Part shown: positions 24,647 to 33,323 of the stretch, in pieces
How the letters are laid out: each line of letters starts with the position of its first letter
Numbering within the stretch: position 1 is the first letter of the stretch
Assembly (NCBI GenBank): GCA_021776195.1
Contig: JAJFGK010000043.1
Coordinates: forward strand, 1-53,673
Length of the DNA: 53,673 nucleotides
Direction: 5' to 3'
Source: Kiloniellaceae bacterium
Lineage (GTDB): Bacteria > Pseudomonadota > Alphaproteobacteria > Kiloniellales > Kiloniellaceae
The notes under the pieces: model-generated
What the model was told of the DNA's origin: nothing
The model's input: the letters and a program-made list of their open reading frames with translations, nothing else
Databases searched by the model: none
Position numbers and translations under genes: made by a program

Positions 24647-25327
24647 TTAGTCATCGGCCGGTCTTTTCCGCGCGCCGGCGTCGGCCAGGAACGTCTCGAC
24701 CCGCGGCAGGATCTGTTCGACGATCGCCATGACACCGGCACTGTTGGGATGCAGGCCGTCGTCCTGATTGAGCGCCGGATCCATGGCCACGCCCTCGAGG
24801 AAGAAGGGATAGAGCGGCACCCCATGGCGCGCGGCCAGCCGGGGATAGATCGAATCGAAGCGCGCCACATAGTCGGCGCCCCAGTTGGGCGCGGCGCGCA
24901 TACCGACCAGAAGCACCGGAATCGCTTCCGCCTTCAAGCGCGTCAGGATGGCGTCGAGATTTTCCTCGGCGGCATCGGGATCGAGCCCGCGCAGCATGTC
25001 GTTGGCGCCAAGCTCCAGGATCACCGCCTGAGGCGAGTCGGCCAGGGCCCAGCCCAGACGGGCCAGGCCGGCGGCGCTGGTGTCGCCGGAGTTGCCGCCG
25101 TTGATCACCCGAACCTGCCAGCCGGCGGCACGCAAGCCGGCTTCCAGGCGGACCGGGAAACTGTCCTCGGCGGCCAGACCAAGGCCGTGAACCAGGCTGT
25201 CGCCGAAGGCCAGCAACCGGAACGCCCCCTCGGAGGCGCGCGCCGACGCGGCCGCGGAGAGTGCGAGAGCCGCCACCAGGAGGGCGAAGCGGGGAAAATG
25301 CTTTATGATCGTTTTGGGGTACGCCAT
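24647..25327 (-). CDS. tesA: Arylesterase / TesA-like SGNH hydrolase, exported
   Basis: GDSL esterase of 226 residues with an N-terminal signal peptide (FALLVAALALSAAASARA). Catalytic blocks are in order: Ser44 in FGDSLVHGLG, Gly77 in NGGNSGDT, Asn109 in LGANDMLRG, and Asp190/His193 in DDGLHPN. The family hydrolyses short acyl esters, thioesters and lysophospholipids in the periplasm. The start was set at the ATG before the basic and hydrophobic signal region. It is divergent from the ABC transporter genes ybbA-ybbP across 113 bp, an arrangement widely kept in proteobacteria. Confidence 0.9.
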   Translation of the reverse strand: MAYPKTIIKHFPRFALLVAALALSAAASARASEGAFRLLAFGDSLVHGLGLAAEDSFPVRLEAGLRAAGWQVRVINGGNSGDTSAAGLARLGWALADSPQAVILELGANDMLRGLDPDAAEENLDAILTRLKAEAIPVLLVGMRAAPNWGADYVARFDSIYPRLAARHGVPLYPFFLEGVAMDPALNQDDGLHPNSAGVMAIVEQILPRVETFLADAGARKRPADD

Positions 25328-25440
25328 CGTATCATAGTTGTTAGTGGAATGGCCTGTATCGGGGCAAGCATTGAAATGCCTGCTCTGCAGGTCCATATGC
25401 CCTTGATTCGTGGCAATTCCAAGAAAGGATCACGCCGCTC

Positions 25441-26187
25441 TTGTCCGCCACGACGTCTCCCTTGATCGACATCCGGGATCTTGCCCTCACCCTGCCTTCG
25501 CGGGCCGGGCCGGTGGAGATCCTGAAGGACATCGACCTGACCGTGACCCAGGGCGAACGGGTCAGCGTGGTCGGTCCTTCGGGTTCGGGCAAGACCTCGC
25601 TGATCATGGTCATGGCCGGTCTGGAACGCCCGACCGCCGGCAGCCTGCGGATCGACGGCCACGAACTGACGGCGCTGGACGAGGACGCGCTGGCCGGTTT
25701 TCGCCTCGGCCGGGTCGGCGTCGTGTTTCAGGACTTCCATCTGGTGCCGACCATGACCGCGCTGGAAAACGTCGCCATCCCACTCGAGCTGGCGGGCCTG
25801 CCCGACCCCACCGCGCGGGCCGCCGCGGCGCTGGAGTCGGTCGGCCTCGGCCATCGCCTGCAGCACTTCCCGGGCCAGCTCTCCGGGGGCGAGCAGCAGC
25901 GCACCGCCCTGGCCCGCGCCTTCGTCCCCGAACCGCGGCTGCTGCTGGCCGACGAGCCGACCGGAAATCTGGACGGCGAGACCGGCGAGACGGTCGTCGA
26001 ACTGCTTTTCGCCCTGGCCGAGAAGAACGCGACCACCCTGTTGCTGATCACCCATGACCGCGCCCTGGCGGCGCGCTGCGAGCGACGGGTTCGCCTGCTC
26101 GACGGACGCATCGCCGGCGACGAGGTCGAGCGCGCCATCCTACCGGGGGCGGCCCTACCAGGATCGACAAGGCAAGAAATCGCCTGA
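25441..26187 (+). CDS. ybbA: ABC transporter ATP-binding protein, YbbA/LolD-like
   Basis: ATPase subunit of 248 residues: Walker A GPSGSGKT (45-52), Q-loop Gln97, signature LSGGEQQR (147-154), Walker B LLLADEP with Asp171-Glu172, H-loop His205. It belongs to the MacB/LolD-type family that powers FtsX-fold permeases. TTG at 25441 is the best start, with AGAAAGGA about 11 bases upstream. The stop overlaps the ATG of the permease by one base (TGATG), which shows tight coupling. It is divergent from tesA. Confidence 0.92.
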   Translation: MSATTSPLIDIRDLALTLPSRAGPVEILKDIDLTVTQGERVSVVGPSGSGKTSLIMVMAGLERPTAGSLRIDGHELTALDEDALAGFRLGRVGVVFQDFHLVPTMTALENVAIPLELAGLPDPTARAAAALESVGLGHRLQHFPGQLSGGEQQRTALARAFVPEPRLLLADEPTGNLDGETGETVVELLFALAEKNATTLLLITHDRALAARCERRVRLLDGRIAGDEVERAILPGAALPGSTRQEIA

Positions 26188-28757
26188 TGGCCCAAGGCGA
26201 CCTGGCCCCCTCGACCCCGTCAACGGCTTCCTGGCGCCTGGCCATCAGCCTGGCGCGGCGCGAACTGCGCCAGGGCGCGCGCGGTTTTCGCGTCTTCCTG
26301 GCCTGCCTCTGGCTCGGTGTCGCCGCTATCGCCGCCGTCGGCTCGCTGTCCCAGAGCCTGGAATCGGGCCTCGCGCGCGACGGCCGCGCGCTGCTCGGCG
26401 GCGACCTCGACCTGCGCCTCAGTCACCGCCCGGCGAGCGACGAACAACTGGCCTGGCTGGCCGCCCGCAGCGATCTGTCCCATGTCACCAGTCTGCGCGC
26501 CATGGCGCGCGCCGCCGAAGACACCGGTGGGTCGGCCCGCCCGCTGCTGGTCCAACTGAAGGCGGTCGACGCGGCCTATCCACTCTACGGCCTGGCCGGA
26601 TTGGCCCCGGACCAGTCTCTGGACCGGGCCCTGGAACGCCGGGACGGTATCTGGGGCGTCGCCGTCGAGGCCAATGTCATCGCCCGGCTGGGTCTGGCCG
26701 TCGGCGATCCCTTGCGAATCGGCGAGGCGACCTATCGTATCGCCGGGACCATCACCGAGGAGCCCGATCGCGCCGGGCGCGGCCTGACCTTCGGCCCCAC
26801 GGTGATGCTGCGCCATGGCGCCCTGGCCGCATCCGGCCTGCTACTGCCGGGCAGCCTGGTCCATCACCACTACCGTTTGCGACTGGCCGACAGCAGCGCC
26901 CTCGAGAGCTTCCGCGAAACGTTGGAAACGGCCTTTCCCGAGGCCGGCTGGCGGGTGCTGGACGCCCGCCGGGCGGTGCCGCGGATCAGCACCTACCTGG
27001 AGCGCTTGACCCTCTTCCTCAGTCTGATCGGACTGGCGGCGCTGCTGGTCGGCGGTCTCGGGGTCAGCAACGCCATCCACGGCTACCTGGAGAGCAAGAC
27101 CGGCACCATCGCGACCTTGAAGTGCCTGGGGGCGCCCTCGGCCTTGATCTTTCGGTCCTACCTGTTGCAGTGCATGAGCCTGGCGGCACTGGCCTGCCTG
27201 CTCGGCCTGATGACCGCCGCCGCGGTCCCCTTCCTCGCCGCCTTCCTGTTGGAACGTTCGCTCGGCTGGGAGCTGGTGCCGGCGGTCTATCCCGAGGCGC
27301 TGGGTCTCGCCGGGCTCTTCGGCCTGCTGACCGCATTGCTTTTTGCCTATCTGCCCTTGGCAAGGGCCCGGGCGGTGAGCCCGGCCCGGCTGTTTCGGCA
27401 CAAGCTGGCCGACGATGCCGGGCGGCTCGGCAGCGGGCCGCTCGCCGTGGTCGTCGGCCTCGCCCTCGCGCTGGCCCTGCTGGCGGTGCTGACCGCCGCC
27501 GACAAGCGCCTGGCGATCTACTTCGTCGCCGGCGCCGCCGCCGCCTTTCTGATCTTCCGTCTGGCCAGTGCCGGACTGGTCGCGCTCGCCCGGCGCACGA
27601 CCGGGCTGCGCCAGCCGCTGCTGCGCCTCGCGGTGGCCAACCTGCACCGGCCCGGCACCGCCGCCGGCCTGGTTCTGACGTCCCTGGGACTCGGGCTGTC
27701 CCTGCTGGTCATCGTGGTCCTGATCGAAGGCAATCTGGACCGGCAGCTGACCGAGGCCCTGCCCGACGACGCGCCGGGCTACTACTTCATCGACATCCAG
27801 CCCGATCAACTGGGCGCCTTCGAGGATCTGGTCGGCGGCGTCGCCGGGGTGCGCGACCTGGCCAGCGTGCCGATGCTGCGCGGGCGCATCACGTCCCTGC
27901 AAGGCAAGCCGGTCGCCGACTGGACCATTCCCAGCGAGATCCAGTGGGTCTTTCGCGGCGACCGCGGCCTGACCTGGAGGGCCGAGCCCCTGGAGGGCGC
28001 CGAATTGGCCGCCGGGGCCTGGTGGAGCCCCGAACAGGCCGGGGACAAACTGGTCTCGCTCGACGCCCAGGTCGGCGAACTCCTCGGTCTGGCGCCGGGC
28101 GACAGCCTGACGATCAACGTCCTGGGGCGCGACATCACCGTCGAGATCGCCAACCTGCGCCGGATCGACTGGTCCGACCTCTCGATCAACTTCGTGATGG
28201 TCTTTTCGCCCGGCGTGCTGGCCGCGGCGCCGCAGAGCCATATCGCCACGGTGAAGGTCGATCCCGCCGCCGAGGCCGAGCTGGAACAGGCGGTGAGCGA
28301 CCGCTTCGCCAACATCTCGGCGATCCGGGTCAAGGCCGTGCTGCACCAGATCGCCGAGCTCATGGGCCGCATCGCCATTGTCATCAAGGGCATGACCGGG
28401 GTGGCGCTCGCCGTCGGCGTGCTGGTCCTGGCCGGCAGTCTCGCCGCCGGGCAGGAGCGTCGGCTGTACGATTCGGTGGTGCTCAAGGTTCTGGGCGCGA
28501 CCCGGCGCAGGATTGCCATCGTTTTCCTGGTCGAATACGGCGCCCTGGGCCTCGCCGCCGCCCTTCTGGCCATCGGGGTGGGGAGCCTGGCGGCCTATTT
28601 CATCATGACCCAGGTCATGCATGCGCCCTTCGTCCTTTTGCCGCAGCCGCTGGTCGCGACCGCGCTGGGCGCCCTCCTGCTGGCGCTGGTCTTCGGCTTC
28701 GCGGCGACCTATCGTGCCCTGGGGCGGCGCGCCGCCGTGGTCCTGCGCAATGACTAG
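26187..28757 (+). CDS. ybbP: ABC transporter permease, FtsX-like, YbbP type
   Basis: Large inner-membrane protein of 856 residues with a duplicated FtsX architecture. An N-terminal helix is followed by a periplasmic domain (about 55-255), then three helices with internal FtsX core (about 260-385, RISTYLERLTLFLSLIGLAALLVGGLGVSNAIHGYLESKTGTIATLKCLGA region). Two central helices follow (about 420-475), then a second periplasmic domain and a C-terminal FtsX core (about 720-850). Together with the ATPase it probably moves or extracts a lipid-like substrate. Association with tesA is conserved but the transported molecule is not established. Confidence 0.92.
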   Translation: MAQGDLAPSTPSTASWRLAISLARRELRQGARGFRVFLACLWLGVAAIAAVGSLSQSLESGLARDGRALLGGDLDLRLSHRPASDEQLAWLAARSDLSHVTSLRAMARAAEDTGGSARPLLVQLKAVDAAYPLYGLAGLAPDQSLDRALERRDGIWGVAVEANVIARLGLAVGDPLRIGEATYRIAGTITEEPDRAGRGLTFGPTVMLRHGALAASGLLLPGSLVHHHYRLRLADSSALESFRETLETAFPEAGWRVLDARRAVPRISTYLERLTLFLSLIGLAALLVGGLGVSNAIHGYLESKTGTIATLKCLGAPSALIFRSYLLQCMSLAALACLLGLMTAAAVPFLAAFLLERSLGWELVPAVYPEALGLAGLFGLLTALLFAYLPLARARAVSPARLFRHKLADDAGRLGSGPLAVVVGLALALALLAVLTAADKRLAIYFVAGAAAAFLIFRLASAGLVALARRTTGLRQPLLRLAVANLHRPGTAAGLVLTSLGLGLSLLVIVVLIEGNLDRQLTEALPDDAPGYYFIDIQPDQLGAFEDLVGGVAGVRDLASVPMLRGRITSLQGKPVADWTIPSEIQWVFRGDRGLTWRAEPLEGAELAAGAWWSPEQAGDKLVSLDAQVGELLGLAPGDSLTINVLGRDITVEIANLRRIDWSDLSINFVMVFSPGVLAAAPQSHIATVKVDPAAEAELEQAVSDRFANISAIRVKAVLHQIAELMGRIAIVIKGMTGVALAVGVLVLAGSLAAGQERRLYDSVVLKVLGATRRRIAIVFLVEYGALGLAAALLAIGVGSLAAYFIMTQVMHAPFVLLPQPLVATALGALLLALVFGFAATYRALGRRAAVVLRND

Positions 28758-28917
28758 GCCGCATGGCGGCAGACCGGAATCACATAAAATCAGCAGCTTA
28801 ACACCCCATTGGCGACTCCGAATCGTTGGCTTAACCACCGAAAGGTGTTGATTTGGGCCCTCCGAACCCCGATATTACGGGCAACCAGTCCCACAGTGAA
28901 CAAACGAGGTTTTACCC

Positions 28918-29634
28918 ATGGCAACAGGACCCGTCCGCAGGCAGATGAGCGTCGATCAAGCCTATTCGGCCGAGATCGATGTCGGCCTGCGCAAATACAT
29001 GATTGGCGTCTACAACTACATGTGCATCGCGATGGTGATGACCGGCCTGACAGCCTACGCGGTCTCGCTCAACGCCGCCTGGATGGAGACGATCTATAAC
29101 ACGCCCTTGAAGTGGGTCGTGATGCTGGCGCCGCTTGGCATGGTCTTCTTCCTGGCCGCGCGGATTCACTCCCTGCGCGCCAGCACCGCCCAGGCGATGT
29201 TCTGGCTCTACGCCGTGCTGGTCGGCCTGTCGCTCTCCTTCATTTTCGTGGTCTACACGCCGGTGTCGATCACCCGGGTGTTCTTCATCACCGCGATCGC
29301 CTTCGGCGGCATGTCGCTGCTGGGCTATACCACCAAGAAGAACCTGTCCGGCATGGGCACCTTCTTGATGATGGCCCTGATCGGCCTGATCGTCGCCATG
29401 GTGGTGAATATCTTCTTGCAGTCCACCATGATGCACTTCGTGATCTCGATCGGCGGCGTCCTGCTCTTCGCCGCCCTGACGGCTTACGACACCCAGCAGA
29501 TCAAGCTGATGTACAACGAGACCGACAGTGGCGAGATCGCGCAGAAAAAATCGATCATGGGCGCGCTGAAGCTCTATCTCGATTTCCTCAACATGTTCAT
29601 GTTCCTGCTCGCCCTCTTCGGCGGCCGCGAATAG
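28918..29634 (+). CDS. Bax inhibitor-1 / YccA family membrane protein
   Basis: Seven-helix inner-membrane protein of 238 residues (UPF0005). The conserved C-terminal part, LLFAALTAYDTQQIKLMY, carries the family's pH-sensing acidic pair region, and an N-terminal soluble leader precedes TM1. Bacterial relatives (YccA, YetJ) interact with FtsH or conduct calcium. ACGAGG lies upstream of the ATG. It forms a single-gene unit: 160 bp separates it from ybbP, and a strong terminator follows. Confidence 0.93.
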   Translation: MATGPVRRQMSVDQAYSAEIDVGLRKYMIGVYNYMCIAMVMTGLTAYAVSLNAAWMETIYNTPLKWVVMLAPLGMVFFLAARIHSLRASTAQAMFWLYAVLVGLSLSFIFVVYTPVSITRVFFITAIAFGGMSLLGYTTKKNLSGMGTFLMMALIGLIVAMVVNIFLQSTMMHFVISIGGVLLFAALTAYDTQQIKLMYNETDSGEIAQKKSIMGALKLYLDFLNMFMFLLALFGGRE

Positions 29635-29661
29635 AACGACCCGTCCCTTCGGGGTGAGACA

Positions 29662-29693
29662 GGCCCGGGCGTCAAGCCCGGGCCTTTTCTTTT
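29662..29693 (+). terminator. Rho-independent terminator after the Bax inhibitor-1 gene
   Basis: GGCCCGGGC (29662-29670), a five-base loop, and GCCCGGGCC (29676-29684) make a perfect 9-bp GC stem followed by TTTTCTTTT (29685-29693). It starts 27 bp after the stop codon. This is the clearest terminator of the window. Confidence 0.92.
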
Positions 29694-29706
29694 GCACTGG
29701 CTGCTT

Positions 29707-29743
29707 GCTAGAGCACTTCTTTGTTACACGGAAGTGCTCTAGC
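29707..29743. repeat. Perfect 13-bp inverted repeat upstream of an SDR gene
   Basis: GCTAGAGCACTTC (29707-29719) and GAAGTGCTCTAGC (29731-29743) are exact complements with an 11-base spacer TTTGTTACACG. It lies 29 bp upstream of the SDR start and 13 bp after the previous terminator. Its AT-richer composition stands out. It may be an operator, a leader hairpin or a dispersed mobile palindrome. Confidence 0.85.
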
Positions 29744-29772
29744 CTGCCGATCTCAATCTGGGAGAAACAACC

Positions 29773-30483
29773 ATGCTGAATCCCAAGGGCCGCGTCGTCA
29801 TGGTCTCGGGCGCCAACCGGGGCATCGGCCTGGCGGTGGCCGAACACCTACAGGGGCGCGGCCACGATCTCAGTCTCGGGATGCGCGACCCGGCGGCGCT
29901 CGGCGAGCGCTTCGGTGCGGCGGCCCTGGTCCAGGCCTATGACGCCGAAGACCGCCAGGCTGCCAAGGACTGGGTCAATGCCACGCTCGACCGGTTCGGC
30001 CGGATCGATGCCCTGGTCAACAACGCCGGCATTTTCGCCGCCAGCGCCATCGACGACCCGGAGGAAGACGAGGCGGCCATCGATGCCATGTGGCGGGTCA
30101 ACGTGAAGGGACCGCTGCGTTTGATGCGCGCCGCCTGGCCGGCGCTCGCGGCGGCCGGCAGCGGGCGCATCGTCAACCTGGCCTCGCTGTCGGGCAAGCG
30201 GGTCGCCAACGCCAACGTGGGCTACGCCCTTTCCAAGCACGCGGTCATGGCCCTGACCCACAGTGCGCGGCTGACCGGCTGGGAGGCCGGCATCCGCGCC
30301 TCCGCCGTCTGCCCCGGTTTCGTGAACACCGATATGGCCCACGGCGTCACTCAGGAGGTGCCAAGCGAGACCATGACCCAGCCCGAGGATATCGCCGCCC
30401 TGGTCGCGACCCTGATCGCCCTGCCCAACAGCGCCGCGGTTCCCGAGGTCACGGTCAACTGGCGCTACGAAGGGGTCTACTGA
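29773..30483 (+). CDS. SDR family NAD(P)-dependent oxidoreductase
   Basis: Short-chain dehydrogenase of 236 residues: cofactor turn S-G-A-N-R-G-I-G near residue 15, NNAG near residue 85, catalytic Ser in LASLSGK and the Tyr-Lys pair in G-Y-A-L-S-K-H. GGGAG precedes the ATG. It stands alone after a perfect inverted repeat and is convergent with the hybrid histidine kinase 25 bp away. A small hairpin (CTTCG 30488-30492 / CGAAG 30500-30504) lies in that gap. Substrate unknown. Confidence 0.9.
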   Translation: MLNPKGRVVMVSGANRGIGLAVAEHLQGRGHDLSLGMRDPAALGERFGAAALVQAYDAEDRQAAKDWVNATLDRFGRIDALVNNAGIFAASAIDDPEEDEAAIDAMWRVNVKGPLRLMRAAWPALAAAGSGRIVNLASLSGKRVANANVGYALSKHAVMALTHSARLTGWEAGIRASAVCPGFVNTDMAHGVTQEVPSETMTQPEDIAALVATLIALPNSAAVPEVTVNWRYEGVY

Positions 30484-30508
30484 CGTCCTTCGCGATCCAC
30501 GAAGCGCG

Positions 30509-33085
30509 TCAATCCAGGGCGTCGCGCAGCGCCTTGGCCAGGCGTTCCATCTGAAAGGGCTTGTTCAGCAGCACCCGGTCCGAGCCCAGGAAGCCGTTGC
30601 GCCGGGCCGCCTCGGTCGGGTAGCCCGACATGAAGATGATCGGCAAGCTGGCATGGGACTGGCGCAGTTCGCCGGCGAACTCGGGGCCGCTCATGCCGCC
30701 CGGCAGCACCACGTCCGACAAGACCAGATCGATCCTTTCGGCGCTGTTCAGGATGTCGCGGGCGCTCGCGGCGTCGGCCGCCTCGTACACGCGGTAGGCC
30801 ATGCGCGTCAGTGTCTGGCTGGCCATGGACCGGACATCGTCGTCGTCTTCGATCACCAGAATCGTCTCGCCACGCCCCCCGGGCGTGCTGGCCTTCGGCA
30901 CATCCTCCTTGGCTTGAGGATTCACGTCAGAGGGCAAAAGATAGAGCTTCACCGTCGTGCCCTGACCCTCTTCGCTGTAAATCGTCACGTGCCCACCCGA
31001 CTGCTTGGCAAAGCCGTAGACCATGGAGAGGCCCAGGCCGCTGCCCTGGCCCACCTCCTTGGTGGTGAAGAAGGGCTCAAAGGCATGCGCCTTGACCTCG
31101 GCCGACATGCCGCTGCCGGTGTCGCTCACGGCCAGGACCACGTAGTCGCCGGCAATGGCCTCCGGATTGCGGGCCACATAGTCTTCGTCCAGATAGGCGT
31201 TGTCGCACTCGATGGTCAGCTTGCCGCCATCGGGCATGGCGTCGCGGGCATTGATCGCCAGGTTCAGAAGCGCGTTCTCGATCTGGCCCGGATCGGCCAT
31301 CACCAGCGCGAGTCCCTCCCGCGCGACGGTTTCGATTTCGATGGTCTCGCGCAGGGTCCTCTGAAGCAGATCCGTCATGCTGGCGACCAGCGCCGGCAAG
31401 TCCGTGGGCTTGGGCTGCAGGGTTTGCTGTCGGGAGAAGGCCAAAAGCCGTTGGGTCAATTCCGCACCCCTTCTCGAGGCGCGAGTGATCGCCTGGACCA
31501 GGGGGCTGGTGCGACCGACCTCTTCGCTCAACAATTCGGCGTTGCCCTGGACCACCGCCAGCAGATTGTTGAAGTCATGGGCCACGCCGCCGGTCAACTG
31601 GCCCACGGCTTCCATCTTCTGGGCTTGCCGGAGCTCCTTCTCCGCCCGCCGAAAGTCGGTGACATCGTTCATGATCCCACCGACGCCGACGATTTGGCGT
31701 TGATCGTCGAGCAGCGGGAATTTGACCGTGTGGATCGTTCGGACCCGATCGCCGAAGGGGATCTCCAATTCTTCGTCCAGCACTTCGCCGGTCTCGCGCA
31801 CCATACGATCCTGCCGCATGAAAATCGCCGCGCGGTCGTCCTGGAAGATATCCTGGTTGGTCCGACCAAGGACGTCGTCTTCGCTCAGGCTCATTTTTGT
31901 CATCCAGGCCCGATTGACCAGGATGTAGTGACCGCCCTCGTCCTGGACAAAGGTTTCCGAGGGCGAATTGGCGATCAGAGCCCGAATCAGGGCATCGGTC
32001 TTTTGTAGCTCCTGCTCGGCCCGTTTCCGACCCTCGACGTTGCTCTCCAGGCTTGTGGCCATGCGGTTGAAGGCATCCGTCAGCCCGCCGATCTCGTCGC
32101 CGCTCTCCAATTCCACTCGGGCCGACAGATCGCCCCTGCCAAGCTGGTCCGCCGCCTTGGACAGGGCCGACAACTGGGTGCCGAAGCCGCGCGACACCCA
32201 GTAGCCAACCAGAAAGATCATCGCCAGGACGGCAAGAATGATGAGAATGGCGGTGTTGAAGCCATTGTTGAACACCTTGTCGGTCTTGCTGGCGACCACG
32301 GAGGTCGCCTCCTCCAACACCGCCAGAAGATCATCCTCCGCCGCTTCGAGGACTTCGAGCTCGGCCAGAAACTCATGGGCCAGATCGATCGTGCGGCGGC
32401 CGGTTTCCAGCATGCGGCGAGCGAGCGGAGGATAGACGCCTCGCGGTTCCGCGTCCTGCTCGCGGACCTTGAGGACCTCTTCGAGCAGTCCCTCGATCTC
32501 CTCGATCTCGCGGTGCGTGGATTCGTTGGGCATCAGTACGTACTCGCGAAGCTCGGAGAGGTACTCTTGAGCCAACTCGTCCAGACCGGGTGACAGGTCC
32601 ACCTGCGCCGCCCCGGCGTCCCCGGCAGCTTGGTCATCGGATGCCATCTCCAGGGCGATCTCGAGCTCTTCCATGGCCACGAATTGATCGAGCAAACGGC
32701 CCCGCAGGGCGACCGTCGCATCGCCTTGGCGCACCAAAGTTCGCACGGCAAGGTCGATGGCCTCCACGAAGGGAGCTTCGCTGGACTCCAGGGGGGCCAA
32801 GGTTCCGAAAACGCCCTGTTGGGCGCCGATTTCCTGCTTCAGCTCGTCGACTTCGCCTTGGGTCTCCTCGCTCGGCACGAGCATGAATTCGCGGTACTCG
32901 CTCAAAAGCTCGAGTGACGTGCTTCTTATGCCTTCAAGGGCACGTTCTTCCGGCAACGAATCCTCGGTGATCTCATCATAGATCCCGACAAAGACGTAAA
33001 GAATGCCCGCGCCGCCCAGAATCTCGACCAGAAACAGGGGCAAAATGAGCTTGCGGCGGATTGACCAGTTCCGGAAGAATCTCAT
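30509..33085 (-). CDS. Hybrid sensor histidine kinase (TM-sensor-TM-HAMP-PAS-HisKA-HATPase-REC)
   Basis: Membrane sensor kinase of 858 residues. TM1 (about 13-35) and TM2 (about 277-298) enclose a 240-residue periplasmic helical domain. Then come HAMP (299-352), PAS (about 362-480), HisKA with phospho-acceptor His503 in GGVAHDFNN, ATPase N-box Asn612, DTGSG (655-659) and GSGLGLS. A C-terminal receiver domain has acidic residues 747-750, phospho-acceptor Asp791 and Lys842. The sensor region contains two related segments, 61-80 and 176-195 (LSEYREFMLVP versus LSELREYVLMP). No separate response regulator or HPt gene is adjacent, so output passes elsewhere. Confidence 0.93.
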   Translation of the reverse strand: MRFFRNWSIRRKLILPLFLVEILGGAGILYVFVGIYDEITEDSLPEERALEGIRSTSLELLSEYREFMLVPSEETQGEVDELKQEIGAQQGVFGTLAPLESSEAPFVEAIDLAVRTLVRQGDATVALRGRLLDQFVAMEELEIALEMASDDQAAGDAGAAQVDLSPGLDELAQEYLSELREYVLMPNESTHREIEEIEGLLEEVLKVREQDAEPRGVYPPLARRMLETGRRTIDLAHEFLAELEVLEAAEDDLLAVLEEATSVVASKTDKVFNNGFNTAILIILAVLAMIFLVGYWVSRGFGTQLSALSKAADQLGRGDLSARVELESGDEIGGLTDAFNRMATSLESNVEGRKRAEQELQKTDALIRALIANSPSETFVQDEGGHYILVNRAWMTKMSLSEDDVLGRTNQDIFQDDRAAIFMRQDRMVRETGEVLDEELEIPFGDRVRTIHTVKFPLLDDQRQIVGVGGIMNDVTDFRRAEKELRQAQKMEAVGQLTGGVAHDFNNLLAVVQGNAELLSEEVGRTSPLVQAITRASRRGAELTQRLLAFSRQQTLQPKPTDLPALVASMTDLLQRTLRETIEIETVAREGLALVMADPGQIENALLNLAINARDAMPDGGKLTIECDNAYLDEDYVARNPEAIAGDYVVLAVSDTGSGMSAEVKAHAFEPFFTTKEVGQGSGLGLSMVYGFAKQSGGHVTIYSEEGQGTTVKLYLLPSDVNPQAKEDVPKASTPGGRGETILVIEDDDDVRSMASQTLTRMAYRVYEAADAASARDILNSAERIDLVLSDVVLPGGMSGPEFAGELRQSHASLPIIFMSGYPTEAARRNGFLGSDRVLLNKPFQMERLAKALRDALD

Positions 33086-33120
33086 GCAAAATAGTTCCTT
33101 GCGTTTCGGCCATCCTGGAG

Positions 33121-33184
33121 CCGATGCATCGGGGTATAGTTAATTTTCCTTGCCATATCGTTGAGAACAAGGCGACCAATCGCC
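33121..33184. promoter_or_regulatory. Palindromes upstream of the histidine kinase gene
   Basis: CCGATGCATCGG (33121-33132) is a perfect 12-bp palindrome 36 bp before the kinase start. GGCGA-CCAA-TCGCC (33171-33184) is a second short dyad in the AT-rich region behind it. Either could be an operator. I see no convincing -35/-10 pair; the rest of the 238-bp gap to 33323 holds nothing else recognisable. Confidence 0.4.
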
Positions 33185-33323
33185 AAATTTAGATAACTAA
33201 CCCAGTTTGCAAGAAGGGGCTTGCGCATCGGCGTTCCTTGCCGCGGTCGGGATTGTGTCATGGACCCTTGGCAAGCGTGACCGCGCCTGAGCGTCCAACG
33301 GTCATTCTATGTGGCTGTTGGCG

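Noticed and set aside
26054..28838. Long open frames overlapping the YbbP permease on both strands
   Set aside because: The permease frame has a clear membrane topology and is coupled to ybbA. The alternatives are GC-driven shadows.
28836..28847. Hairpin CACC-GAAA-GGTG before the Bax inhibitor-1 gene
   Set aside because: Only four base pairs, no conserved riboswitch features and no T-run; likely chance.
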